A stretch of 64,000 nucleotides of DNA from Hydrogenophaga sp. 2FB (GTDB lineage Bacteria; Pseudomonadota; Gammaproteobacteria; Burkholderiales; Burkholderiaceae_C), in NCBI RefSeq assembly GCF_005503365.1, contig NZ_SCML01000016.1:43547-107546 (forward strand), given 5' to 3'. This document shows, piece by piece, positions 24,615-31,823 of this stretch (positions are counted from its first letter, which is position 1; each line of letters starts with the position of its first letter). The notes under the pieces were generated by a model. That model saw only the letters and a program-made list of their open reading frames with translations. It was not told where the DNA came from and did not search any database. A program made the translations under genes and the position numbers.

Positions 24615-25013
24615 TCAAGCGGTGCCCTTGGCGGCCTTGATGGCGCGTTCGTGGGCCGCCTTCGCATCGGCCTTGCAAACCTTGGCGGCGTCGCCCGCCT
24701 GGTCTTCGCATTTTTCCTTGGCGATGTCATAGGTGGTGTTCGCCTTCACTTCCTCCACCTTGCGGGCGTTGCCCGGCGTGGCCTTGTACTTGTTTTCAAG
24801 CTCGGCCTTTTCCACCTTTTCCTTGCTCTTGGCTTCTACCTGGCAAACGTCCTTGGCGTTGTCCTTCATGGCATCACAAGCCTTCTTGTCGTTCTTGAAA
24901 TTCATTTCGATACGGTCTTTGGCCGCATCGTATTCGGCCTTGTTCATGGTCTGGGCCGATGCGATGGCAGATGCGGCACACAGAGCAATGGCAGTGAGGG
25001 TTTTGACGTACAT
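24615..25013 (-). CDS. Small Lys-rich periplasmic protein (hypothetical)
   Basis: A 132-residue secreted protein with a signal peptide (MYVKTLTAIALCAASAIASA, cleavage before QT). The mature part is highly charged, rich in Ala/Lys/Glu and probably all-helical. Four Cys (ACDAM, VCQVE, KCEDQ, VCKAD) could form two disulfides. Such proteins are common in Comamonadaceae and are often loosely labelled TolA-like, though no TolA domain is visible. It is monocistronic, ends at the shared terminator, and its start has a GGAGGAC-type ribosome site just upstream. Function is unknown; an envelope role is likely from secretion. Confidence 0.75.
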   Translation of the reverse strand: MYVKTLTAIALCAASAIASAQTMNKAEYDAAKDRIEMNFKNDKKACDAMKDNAKDVCQVEAKSKEKVEKAELENKYKATPGNARKVEEVKANTTYDIAKEKCEDQAGDAAKVCKADAKAAHERAIKAAKGTA

Positions 25014-25152
25014 GGCGCGTCCTCCAAAAGAGTTTCGAGAACTGCATCTTCGCCCCGCGGCACCACGGCTTTCCGTAGGAAAAGCGCGTCGGGCCGTGTA
25101 GGAGAAGAAGAGGCTCGGCACCCCCCTGTGCGCCGGAATTTTTTCTTATTTT

Positions 25153-25671
25153 TTACTTCTTCAACTGAGGCTGGTCCAGGTAGCGCACGTCCTTGACCGC
25201 CAGCGGGATCGGGTTGATGTACTGGTACCCCTGGGACTGCAGCAGGGCAATCTCCGGGAACCCGGCCGGCACCACGGTGATGAACCCATGCATGTCGTTG
25301 GGCTGGAAGCCCGCCGCGCGCATCGCGTTGCTGCACATGCGGAACTCGACCCCGTTCTTCGCCAGCTCGGCCATCTTGTCCACGATGCCCTGGTACTTCT
25401 CGTAGTTTTCCTTGGCGAACACCCGAAGCTCGGGGCCGTGCGTCACCACCACCATCTTGCCCTTGAGCGGCGTGCGCGTGTTGTTCACGAAGTTGTAGAA
25501 GATGTTCAGGTCCGCCATGCTCGCGTAGTTGAGATCAAAGACGGCGTTGATGGTCGGGTACTCGTGCATGTCGACCTTGGCGGTTCCGTAGGGCGCGAAC
25601 TCCTGGGCGCAAGCCGCGGCCGTTCCGAGCAACAGCGCCGATGCAACCAGGGTGTGGGCGAAAAACTTCAT
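25153..25671 (-). CDS. Secreted DsrE-family protein
   Basis: A 172-residue protein with a signal peptide (VASALLLGTAAACAQ) followed by a DsrE/DsrF-like fold: MVVVTHGPELRVFAKENYEK, then GVEFRMCSNAMRAAGF, with Cys at the position used for sulfur transfer in DsrE/TusD proteins, and ITVVPAGFPEIALLQSQGY. The periplasmic DsrE group is widespread but functionally undefined; roles in sulfur-compound handling are suggested by family. It lies 39 bp downstream of a tetR gene on the same strand, so it is likely co-regulated by that repressor. GGAGA lies 8 nt before the ATG. Confidence 0.85.
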   Translation of the reverse strand: MKFFAHTLVASALLLGTAAACAQEFAPYGTAKVDMHEYPTINAVFDLNYASMADLNIFYNFVNNTRTPLKGKMVVVTHGPELRVFAKENYEKYQGIVDKMAELAKNGVEFRMCSNAMRAAGFQPNDMHGFITVVPAGFPEIALLQSQGYQYINPIPLAVKDVRYLDQPQLKK

Positions 25672-25710
25672 GTTCAGGTCTCCAGGGGTGGGTAAAAAAA
25701 GACGAATGAA

Positions 25711-26301
25711 TTACCTGGCGCCCGCATGCGCTTCCAGCGTGCGGAGCCAGACCTTGATCTGTTTGGCCTCGGTCTCGATGACCGTCGGGTCCTTGAGGGC
25801 GTTCGCGAGGATGCCCATGCCTTGCAGTGAGCACAGCAGTTGAACGGCGTGTTTGTGGGCGCTGCGTGCCAGGCCCATCGCGGTGAACTGCCGGGTGCAC
25901 CAGGCCAGCAAGAGCGTGAAGGGCTTGGCCGCCAACTGGCCGAGCGCCCCGCCATCCTTGCCGAGCTCGTAGCACAGGCTGCCGACCGGGCAGCCGTGCC
26001 GGGTGTCGGATTCGCGGTCCCGCAGCCACACGTCGGCCAGCGACGCGAGCCGGGCGCGCGGGTTCTTGAGCGCGTCCCAGCACGCCAGGCGCTGTTCGAT
26101 GATGGCGACGCGCATGTCCACGATGGCGCTCGCGAGTTGCTCCTTGCTCGGAAAGTAAAAGTGGACACTGCCCAGCGGGATTTCCGCCACTGCCGCGATA
26201 TCGGCCAGGGAGGTGTTGGAGAAGCCCTTGCGGTGGACCAGATCCGCTGCCGTCTGCGTCAGATGCTGGCGCTTCAGTTGGCTTTCAGCACGCGATGCCA
26301 T
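25711..26301 (-). CDS. TetR-family transcriptional repressor
   Basis: A 196-residue TetR-family regulator. The N-terminal HTH spans about residues 10-55 (TAADLVHRKGFSNTSLADIA, GSVHFYFPSKEQLASAI). The all-helical C-terminal ligand domain contains a CPVGSLCYELG segment, like the TetR_C subgroup that includes AcuR/YxaF-type repressors. GAGGAGATG precedes the ATG. A perfect palindrome 20-35 bp upstream is a natural autoregulatory operator. It is co-directional with dsrE (39 bp) and divergent from the response-regulator gene. Confidence 0.92.
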   Translation of the reverse strand: MASRAESQLKRQHLTQTAADLVHRKGFSNTSLADIAAVAEIPLGSVHFYFPSKEQLASAIVDMRVAIIEQRLACWDALKNPRARLASLADVWLRDRESDTRHGCPVGSLCYELGKDGGALGQLAAKPFTLLLAWCTRQFTAMGLARSAHKHAVQLLCSLQGMGILANALKDPTVIETEAKQIKVWLRTLEAHAGAR

Positions 26302-26320
26302 GTCGTCATCTCCTCAAAAA

Positions 26321-26336
26321 CCAGTTGTTCAACTGG
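26321..26336. promoter_or_regulatory. Candidate TetR operator (perfect 7-bp inverted repeat)
   Basis: CCAGTTG-TT-CAACTGG is a perfect 16-bp dyad 20 bp upstream of the tetR ATG, a typical size and location for a TetR-family operator. Immediately to its right, AT-rich DNA (GGATTATCGGTATTCCTCTC) could hold promoter elements. Autoregulation is inferred from position. Confidence 0.65.
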
Positions 26337-26443
26337 ATTATCGGTATTCCTCTCGAAGACTGTCAACGCGCTGTGGCATCGGGCTCTGTGAGGGCATCGG
26401 CTACGATGGCGCCGACCGACACACAGAAAGGGCCGACCCAGCG

Positions 26444-27097
26444 ATGTCCGACCAGCAGCGGCGCAGAACCATCCTGACCGTGGACGACCACGAGCTGGTG
26501 CGCGTCGGCTTGCGCCAGGTGATCGTTCAGCACTTCGCCGACCGCTTCAACGTCGAAGACGCGCAAAGCCTGGAGCAGGCCCTGGTGTTTCTGAAGCAGC
26601 GCGCTGAAGAGGTCTTTCTGCTGCTGCTCGACCTGAACCTGGGCGACACACGTGGCCTGGCCGGGCTCCAACTGCTCAAGAGCCGCTATCCACAGGTGCC
26701 CATCGCCGTCGTGTCGGGCACGCACGATGCGCGCGTGCGCGATGAAGCCCTGGCGCAAGGCGCCGTGGGCTACTTCTCCAAGACCGGCGATACCGGCGAC
26801 CTGAAGGCGCTGCTCGACACGATTGAAAACGCCAGCGCCGGTCGCGCGTCGGCAAACCACCGCACAACGGCCCAAGGCGCCCAAGGCCCACTCGCTCGCT
26901 GCAAGGACCTCAAGCCTGGCATCCGCCTGACCAACCGCCAGATCCAGGTGCTCGAGCTTCTGCTCAGCGGCCTCGACAACCAGGCCATCGCGCGCGAAAC
27001 CGGGCTGGCGCTGGGTTCGGTGAAGAACTGCGTGTCGTCGATCTTTCTCGACTTCAACGTCCGCTCCCGCCCCGAGCTGCTCAAGCTGTTCTCCTGA
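26444..27097 (+). CDS. NarL/LuxR-type response regulator
   Basis: A 217-residue two-component response regulator. The receiver domain has acidic pocket D14/D15, phosphoacceptor D63 in LLLLDLNLGD and conserved Lys113. The C-terminal LuxR-type HTH (residues about 155-210: TNRQIQVLELLLSGLDNQAI, LGSVKNCVSSIF) binds DNA. ATG at 26444 begins MSDQQRRRTILTVDDHE; longer in-frame starts have no family support. The hybrid histidine kinase gene follows after 16 bp, making a coupled pair. Target genes are unknown. A long helix before the HTH is unusually Ala/Ser/His rich (NASAGRASANHRT). Confidence 0.92.
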   Translation: MSDQQRRRTILTVDDHELVRVGLRQVIVQHFADRFNVEDAQSLEQALVFLKQRAEEVFLLLLDLNLGDTRGLAGLQLLKSRYPQVPIAVVSGTHDARVRDEALAQGAVGYFSKTGDTGDLKALLDTIENASAGRASANHRTTAQGAQGPLARCKDLKPGIRLTNRQIQVLELLLSGLDNQAIARETGLALGSVKNCVSSIFLDFNVRSRPELLKLFS

Positions 27098-27113
27098 CCG
27101 GGCACGGACCGAG

Positions 27114-28910
27114 ATGGCGCTGTTGCCCAACGTCAGCATGGCCGTGAAAGCCAAAGCCACGCCCCTGGCCGTGCAACGCATCCAGCTCGAACTGCTGCTG
27201 CAAAAAACCGGACCGGTGCGCATCCTCTCGCCCATTCCGTTTGCCACGCCACTGGCCATCCTGTTTCACCTGAACGCTGCCGCCGGCTACCCGCTGGTCT
27301 GGCTCGGCCTGTTCTACATCGTCGTCTTCAGCAGCTACCTGCAGCGCAGAAAACTCGAAGCCCATGGCCCGATGCGCGACGACGAGCTGGCCAGCATCCT
27401 GCGCGGACGCGTGCGAGACATCTTCCTGCTCGGTGCGATGTGGGGCGCCGCGCCCTGGCTGCTCAGCGCGCACCAGAGCGTCGAAGACTTGATATTGGTG
27501 TCCGTGTTCATCATGGGCGCGATCTCGCTCGGCGCCGCCATCGTCTCCACCCACCACCAGACCATTGCCGCCTTCAGCATTCCGGCGGCGGTCGGGCTGG
27601 TGACCAACTGCATGTGGCACGGCGGGCCGGTGGGTTGGGTGCTCGCCGTCTGCATGACGCTCTACCTGGTGATGACGCTCAAGTGGACCTTCCAGCAAGC
27701 CGACCTGCTCGAACAGTCCCTCTCCGTCCGCTTTGAAAAAGAAGACCTCGCCCGTCGCCTGGCGCAGCAGGTGGAACTGGTGGAAAACGCCGACCGGGAA
27801 AAAAGCCGCTTCCTCGCCTCCGCCAGCCACGACCTGCGCCAACCGCTGCATGCCATCTCGCTGTTCACCTCGGTGCTGGAACGGTCGCGGTTCGATGCGC
27901 AAAGCGAACAGACCATCGCCCGGCTGGGCCACTCGGTGCGCATGCTCAACCAGTCGCTCGATACCATGCTCGACATCTCGCGGCTCGACGCGGGTGCCGT
28001 GCAAGCCACGCTGCAGCCGGTGCCCGTGCACGAACTGTTCGTCTCGCTGAGCCACACCTTCAGTGGCAGCGCCGAAGCGCGAGGCCTGCAGATTCGGTTT
28101 CGCGCGCCGGGCGACCTGGTGGTGTTGAGCGACATGCAACTGCTCACGCGCCTGCTCGGCAACTTGATCGACAACGCCATCAAGTACACGCACCGCGGCG
28201 GCGTTCTCGTGGCGGCAAGGTCGCGCCCGCCGGCAGTCGATGCCGGCTGGGTGTGCTTCGAAGTGGTGGACACCGGCATCGGCATTGCCCGCGAACATCA
28301 GCAGCGCGTGTTCGACGAGTTCTACCAACTGGCCAACCCGCAACGCGACCGCGCCTTCGGCCTGGGCATCGGCTTGTCCATTGTGAAACGGCTGTCGAGC
28401 TTGCTGGAACATCCCGTCGCGCTCACCTCGAAGCCGCACAAGGGCACGCGTTTTCGGGTGTGGGTGAAGCAACAGGCGAGTGTGCCGACACCGGCGTCTG
28501 CAAGGCCCTTGGACACGGGCATCGCGCAGGCTGTTGCTGCCATGCCTGCCGACCGCAAGCTGCCACGCCACGTGCTCGTCATCGACGACGAGCCGGCCAG
28601 CCGCGAGGCCATGGCCTTGCTGCTCTCGGCGTGCGGCTGCACCGTGCATGCCGCCAGCGATCTGGCACAAGCGCAACAGCTGCTGGCACAGAACCCGATC
28701 GAAGCCGTGGTGTCCGACTTTCGACTGCCCGGCGACCGCAATGGCCTGGACTACCTGCTCGCCCTGCGCAACACCTCGCCCCACCTGCGCACCTTGCTCG
28801 TCACCGGCGAGACCGCGCCACAACGCATCACCGACATCCGCTCCAGCGGCGTGCCTTTCCTGCACAAACCTGTGCGGGCTGAACAGTTGCTGGACGCGCT
28901 GGCGGGCTGA
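27114..28910 (+). CDS. Hybrid sensor histidine kinase
   Basis: A 598-residue membrane kinase. The N-terminal region (about residues 40-185) holds five to six membrane helices without a large periplasmic loop, so it may sense a membrane-derived or intracellular cue. Next come a short coiled coil, HisKA with His239 (ASHDLRQPLHAISL), and HATPase_c with N-box NLIDNAIKYTHRGG and G-box motifs DTGIGIAREHQ and FGLGIGLSIVKRL. A C-terminal receiver domain has Asp535 (VVSDFRLPGD) and HVLVIDDEPASRE. It resembles the RpfC- or NahK-like group in layout. The partner is the response regulator 16 bp upstream. The attached receiver could tune output or act as a phosphate sink. Confidence 0.92.
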   Translation: MALLPNVSMAVKAKATPLAVQRIQLELLLQKTGPVRILSPIPFATPLAILFHLNAAAGYPLVWLGLFYIVVFSSYLQRRKLEAHGPMRDDELASILRGRVRDIFLLGAMWGAAPWLLSAHQSVEDLILVSVFIMGAISLGAAIVSTHHQTIAAFSIPAAVGLVTNCMWHGGPVGWVLAVCMTLYLVMTLKWTFQQADLLEQSLSVRFEKEDLARRLAQQVELVENADREKSRFLASASHDLRQPLHAISLFTSVLERSRFDAQSEQTIARLGHSVRMLNQSLDTMLDISRLDAGAVQATLQPVPVHELFVSLSHTFSGSAEARGLQIRFRAPGDLVVLSDMQLLTRLLGNLIDNAIKYTHRGGVLVAARSRPPAVDAGWVCFEVVDTGIGIAREHQQRVFDEFYQLANPQRDRAFGLGIGLSIVKRLSSLLEHPVALTSKPHKGTRFRVWVKQQASVPTPASARPLDTGIAQAVAAMPADRKLPRHVLVIDDEPASREAMALLLSACGCTVHAASDLAQAQQLLAQNPIEAVVSDFRLPGDRNGLDYLLALRNTSPHLRTLLVTGETAPQRITDIRSSGVPFLHKPVRAEQLLDALAG

Positions 28911-28957
28911 GCGGCTGGCCTCCCCCTCTCCTCACGCCCCTTTGCCTGGCTTCGCCA

Positions 28958-28973
28958 TGTGACCCGGGTCACT
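28958..28973 (+). promoter_or_regulatory. CRP-type palindrome upstream of secreted protein gene
   Basis: TGTGACCCGGGTCACT fits the CRP/Vfr half-site pattern TGTGA-N6-TCACA at 9 of 10 defined positions. It ends 71 bp before the ATG of the small secreted protein at 29045. A near-identical site (15 of 16 bases) lies on the minus strand at 30098-30113 before the next secreted protein gene, at a similar distance. Confidence 0.6.
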
Positions 28974-29044
28974 TACGCCCGGGAAAGCCGCCCGGGATAC
29001 TCGTGCTCGTCTTCCGAAACAAGGCTCCGCGCGGGCCCTCTTCC

Positions 29045-29365
29045 ATGTTCATGTCGATGCACAAAACCCTTCTTGGGCTCTTCCTGTCCGTTCTCACGAG
29101 CGCGTCGATCGCGGCACCCGACCCGCAGTGCGCCGAGTACGACAAGCTCCGCACCCAGCGAGACAACGCGCTGAGCACGAAGAACTTCAAACAGTATTGC
29201 GACGCCCTGTCCGGCCTGATCAAACTCATGCCCACCACACCACCGGCACCAGCGCGGCTGCAATGCGAAGCCAAGGCCACGAACATGAAAACCGAAACCT
29301 GGCTCGGCATCCGCCCCTCGGTGATCGAGACCATGAAGGACACGTTCAGCGAGCAATGCAAGTGA
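29045..29365 (+). CDS. Small secreted protein (hypothetical)
   Basis: A 106-residue protein with a signal peptide (HKTLLGLFLSVLTSASIAA, cleavage before PDP). The mature domain of about 80 residues has four Cys, CAEYDKLRTQRD and YCDALSGLIKLM being helical, and a C-terminal SEQCK. ATG at 29045 was picked; ATG at 29051 or 29057 (MHKTLLG) are equally possible, while the longer frame from 29003 extends past the signal peptide. A CRP-type palindrome lies upstream. No family was recognised. Secretion and cysteines suggest a periplasmic or cell-surface protein. Confidence 0.6.
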   Translation: MFMSMHKTLLGLFLSVLTSASIAAPDPQCAEYDKLRTQRDNALSTKNFKQYCDALSGLIKLMPTTPPAPARLQCEAKATNMKTETWLGIRPSVIETMKDTFSEQCK

Positions 29366-29403
29366 TGGCGACACGCGGCGCGAGGCCGCTGGTGCCGTGC
29401 CCG

Positions 29404-30033
29404 CTAGGGCGCGGCGTTGGCAGTGGCGGCCTTCACTTCTGAGAGCTTGCAACCTTTCTTCAGGAACAGATCGGCCAGGTGATCACTGCGTGCCTGTGCG
29501 TGCTCCAGGCCCTGCTCCAACTTCATCAACTGGGTTTGCGCCTGCATCATCTTCTGGGCGCTGTCCTGCATGCTGGCTCGGCGCGCCTCGGCCGCTGCCT
29601 GCATGGCATAGCCCTGGATCTGCCCCGCACCAGGAATCATGCCGAGCAGGCTGTTGCCAATCGCCGAGCCGATACCGCTGCCGGGCATGCTGCCGGCGCT
29701 TTTCATCATCTCGTTCTGGGTTTCGGTCATCGCGGCTTGTGCCTGTGTGGCTTCGGCCTGCTGCGCCTGACTGGATTTTTCCAGCGCCTGGGTTTCTGCG
29801 TAGATTTGCGCGCAGGTGAGTTCGCCGTCGCTGAGTTTTCGGACGTTGCGAGTGGGTGGTGCGGCGGACTGCATCGGTGACAAGAGGGCGGCAGCATCGA
29901 CCTCGTCACCCTCTTCGCTGGCAAGGCCGGGCCGATCCCATGCGAACTGCGGTGCTCGTTGCGCGCAGGCCGCGAATGGCGCGAGCGCCAGCAAGCCATA
30001 CAGGGACAGTCGCTTGATCGCAGCGGAGCACAT
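29404..30033 (-). CDS. Secreted coiled-coil protein (hypothetical)
   Basis: A 209-residue protein with a signal peptide (SLYGLLALAPFAACAQ). The linker is followed by TCAQIYAETQALEKSSQAQQ and a long Gln/Ala-rich helical region predicted as coiled coil. A Gly-rich hydrophobic hinge (GSGIGSAIGNSLLGMIPGAG) interrupts it, and a second coiled coil (residues about 150-195) ends with a Cys (KKGCKLSEV). The central Gly-rich segment could insert in or associate with a membrane. It converges with the small secreted gene to its left; its own upstream region holds the twin CRP-type site. Function is unknown. Confidence 0.7.
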   Translation of the reverse strand: MCSAAIKRLSLYGLLALAPFAACAQRAPQFAWDRPGLASEEGDEVDAAALLSPMQSAAPPTRNVRKLSDGELTCAQIYAETQALEKSSQAQQAEATQAQAAMTETQNEMMKSAGSMPGSGIGSAIGNSLLGMIPGAGQIQGYAMQAAAEARRASMQDSAQKMMQAQTQLMKLEQGLEHAQARSDHLADLFLKKGCKLSEVKAATANAAP

Positions 30034-30097
30034 GGGAACCTCTTCAGAATTGGAAACAGGGGTTCGACCAGTTTCAAGCGCTGCCCGTCCGGCGTGA

Positions 30098-30113
30098 AGT
30101 GACCCAGGTCACA
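30098..30113 (-). promoter_or_regulatory. CRP-type palindrome (twin of 28958 site)
   Basis: On the minus strand it reads TGTGACCTGGGTCACT, differing by one base from the site at 28958-28973. It lies 64 bp upstream of the ATG at 30033. Matching flanks (CCA on the 5' side and T on the 3' side) extend the identity to 19 of 20 bp, and each copy is oriented the same way relative to its gene. Confidence 0.6.
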
Positions 30114-30149
30114 TGGGGCTGGCAGTCTTCGTCCTGCGTGGCTCGGTTT

Positions 30150-30422
30150 TCAAGCCCGACCGATAACAACATCCTCCATGGGCCTGGCCACGCAGGGCAG
30201 GCAATAGCCCCCCTGCTTTTCCTCGGGGCTCAGGCCGGGCCAGGGAATTTCGTAGCGCACTTGCCCCTGTAGCAAGCGAGCAATGCAGGTGCGACAGGTC
30301 CCATTGCGACAGGACACCGGCCACGCAATTCCCGCGCGCGTCATCGCAGCAAACAAGCTGGTCTCGCCATCGGCCTCAACGTGAGCCGCACGGCCCTCAA
30401 TCTGGAGTCGGAAAGTTGTCAT
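30150..30422 (-). CDS. Plant-type [2Fe-2S] ferredoxin
   Basis: A 90-residue single-domain electron carrier. Cluster ligands C38, C43 and C46 (SCRNGTCRTC) plus C74 (GYCLPC) have the standard C-x4-C-x2-C-x27-C spacing; C77 is additional. The beta-grasp fold starts MTTFRLQIEGRAAHVEAD. It has no reductase or oxygenase neighbour, so it may serve a partner elsewhere, for instance a ring-hydroxylating or P450-like oxygenase. It is divergent from the 30463 gene with only 40 bp between the starts, a tight shared promoter. Confidence 0.88.
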   Translation of the reverse strand: MTTFRLQIEGRAAHVEADGETSLFAAMTRAGIAWPVSCRNGTCRTCIARLLQGQVRYEIPWPGLSPEEKQGGYCLPCVARPMEDVVIGRA

Positions 30423-30462
30423 GCGCGTCGAAAGTGCGATGGAGTCAGCTTAGACTTTCGCC

Positions 30463-30810
30463 ATGATTCTGGAATATTGGAAGTATGACGCGGGCACCGA
30501 ATCCGTCGCATCCCTGGTGATTCCCGCTGCACTGGGCCGCCAGCGCACCTTCGATCTCGATGCAACACTGCTGGTGTCTGTGCCAGCGGAAGTCGTTGAG
30601 AGCTCGCACGAACTGACGGTGGAGGTGGACGGCAAGCGTCTATGGACTCGCCGCATACCGAGCCACAACCCTGGGGAGACCGACGGCCTGGAGTACCACT
30701 GCCGCCTGGCTGTCGAAGCCGATGCCGATTGCCGCGTGCGCGCAAAAGCGACGTGCAAAGGCTCGCGGGTGCTGTCGCTGGTTTTGGAAGCCCGCGAGAC
30801 GGCTTACTGA
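30463..30810 (+). CDS. Hypothetical cytoplasmic protein
   Basis: A 115-residue protein without signal peptide or membrane segment. Predicted mostly beta: FDLDATLLVSVPAEVVESS, LTVEVDGKRLWTRRIP, LEYHCRLAVEADADC, VLSLVLEARETAY. Cys are at CRLAV, DCRVR and TCKGS. I do not recognise the family. Codon use and G+C match its neighbours. It is divergently arranged with the ferredoxin gene across 40 bp. The ATG at 30463 lies close to the predicted promoter and lacks a clear Shine-Dalgarno. Confidence 0.55.
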   Translation: MILEYWKYDAGTESVASLVIPAALGRQRTFDLDATLLVSVPAEVVESSHELTVEVDGKRLWTRRIPSHNPGETDGLEYHCRLAVEADADCRVRAKATCKGSRVLSLVLEARETAY

Positions 30811-30925
30811 GCGCGGCAACAGCCCCGCAGTTCAACGACCACGACATGGAAGGTGGCTGGGGGTTGCCGCTGGCACGGCGTTGCGCTAGCCTGCGGGCTC
30901 CATCCACCCTGCTCAGGAGACTCGC

Positions 30926-31606
30926 ATGCCCGGTCGTTTCGTTCTTTTCGCCAGCACCGCCGTCGCCACCGTCGCTCTGATCGCGGGTTGCGGCGCCATG
31001 AAGTCATCGGGCGGCAACCCCATGAGCTTCTTCATCACCAGCGCCAACCCCGGCAAGGGCGGCGACCTCGGAGGCTTGGCCGGCGCCGACCGCTTCTGCC
31101 AGTCGCTGGCCACGAGCGCCGGCGCGGGCAATAAAACCTGGCGCGCCTACCTGAGCAACGCCGCCATGAACGGGCAGCCGGCGGTCAATGCGCGCGACCG
31201 CATCGGCACCGGCCCATGGACCAACGCCAAGGGCGTGGTCGTCGCCACCAGCGTGGCGGACCTGCACAGCGCCAACGCCAAGCTCGGCAAGAGCACCTCG
31301 CTGACCGAGAAGGGGGAAACCGTCACGGGCTTCGGTGATGCCGTCAACCGCCACGACATCCTCACCGGCTCGCGCCCTGACGGCACGGTGGCGGTGCCGG
31401 ATGCCGGCAAGGACACCACCTGCGGCAATTGGACCAGGAGCGATGGCGGCTCCGCCATGGTGGGCCACCACGACCGCAATGGCACCAACCCCGACCCGGT
31501 CGCCAACGCTTCGTGGAACTCGTCGCACGGCACGCGCGGCTGCAGCGTCGACCAGCTCAAGATGAGCGGCAGCGCGGGACTCATGTACTGCTTCGCGACG
31601 AACTGA
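30926..31606 (+). CDS. DUF1554-like (C-type-lectin-fold) lipoprotein
   Basis: A 226-residue predicted lipoprotein: the lipobox LIAGC puts the acylated Cys at residue 22. The mature part resembles the DUF1554 / lectin-like fold, with FFITSANPGKGGDLGGLAGA, a WRAYLSN motif and paired Cys (FCQSLA, DTTCGNWTRS, RGCSVDQ, MYCFATN) that probably form two disulfides. Such domains occur in surface proteins of Leptospira and proteobacteria and may bind polysaccharide or form surface layers. It is monocistronic and followed by a GC hairpin at 31619. Ligand and localisation (inner or outer membrane) are unknown. Confidence 0.72.
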   Translation: MPGRFVLFASTAVATVALIAGCGAMKSSGGNPMSFFITSANPGKGGDLGGLAGADRFCQSLATSAGAGNKTWRAYLSNAAMNGQPAVNARDRIGTGPWTNAKGVVVATSVADLHSANAKLGKSTSLTEKGETVTGFGDAVNRHDILTGSRPDGTVAVPDAGKDTTCGNWTRSDGGSAMVGHHDRNGTNPDPVANASWNSSHGTRGCSVDQLKMSGSAGLMYCFATN

Positions 31607-31618
31607 CCTGATGGAAGT

Positions 31619-31634
31619 GCGGGCCTCGGCCCGC
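31619..31634 (+). terminator. GC hairpin after the lipoprotein gene
   Basis: GCGGGCC-TC-GGCCCGC is a perfect 7-bp stem 13 bp after the stop codon. It lacks a following T-run, so it may end or protect the 3' end of the lipoprotein mRNA. It separates that gene from the LexA-box unit that follows. Confidence 0.45.
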
Positions 31635-31658
31635 GCAGTCTCGACCAGGGCGCAAACA

Positions 31659-31674
31659 CTGTATTAACATACAG
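31659..31674 (+). promoter_or_regulatory. LexA (SOS) box
   Basis: CTGTATTAACATACAG matches the proteobacterial LexA consensus CTGT-N8-ACAG exactly, with an AT-rich core and flanking A/T as expected (ACTGTATTAACATACAGTA). A possible -10 (TACACT, 31675-31680) directly follows, so LexA would cover the promoter. Downstream there is no good ORF before a strong terminator at 31758-31791. Confidence 0.7.
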
Positions 31675-31680
31675 TACACT

Positions 31681-31791
31681 TCACTGGCTCCAGCCCCCAT
31701 GCGATGTGCGGCGCTGAAGCAGTTGCTGTTATCTCCTTGGCCGATCTACGGCTTGTCGCCTGTCCACCTATCCGGTGGGCGGGCGTTTTTT
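31681..31791 (+). ncRNA. Candidate SOS-regulated small RNA
   Basis: Between the LexA box and a terminator ending in seven T lies about 105 nt, the size of a small RNA. It can form a GCCG-ATCTA-CGGC hairpin (around 31741-31753) and then the terminator stem. An ORF starting at 31699 reads straight through the terminator and has no ribosome site, so coding is unlikely. The two-hairpin layout recalls phage-type antisense RNAs (such as C4), but I could not test this. The 5' end is inferred from the LexA box and the TACACT element, not measured. Confidence 0.4.
31758..31791 (+). terminator. Rho-independent terminator
   Basis: An 11-bp stem with G-U wobbles (GCCTGTCCACC / GGTGGGCGGGC) and a 5-nt TATCC loop is followed by TTTTTTT. 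It is oriented for rightward transcription, although no rightward gene ends nearby, which is why a short RNA is proposed. It also shields the convergent gene that ends at 31824. Confidence 0.85.
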
Positions 31792-31823
31792 TCTTTTGTG
31801 ACGCGCTGCAGGCACCAACGCAA

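Noticed and set aside
30429..30460. CGAAAGT...ACTTTCG inverted repeat between ferredoxin and the 30463 gene
   Set aside because: Arms are only 7 bp with an 18-bp spacer in a 40-bp divergent gap, so chance is likely and no known site matches.
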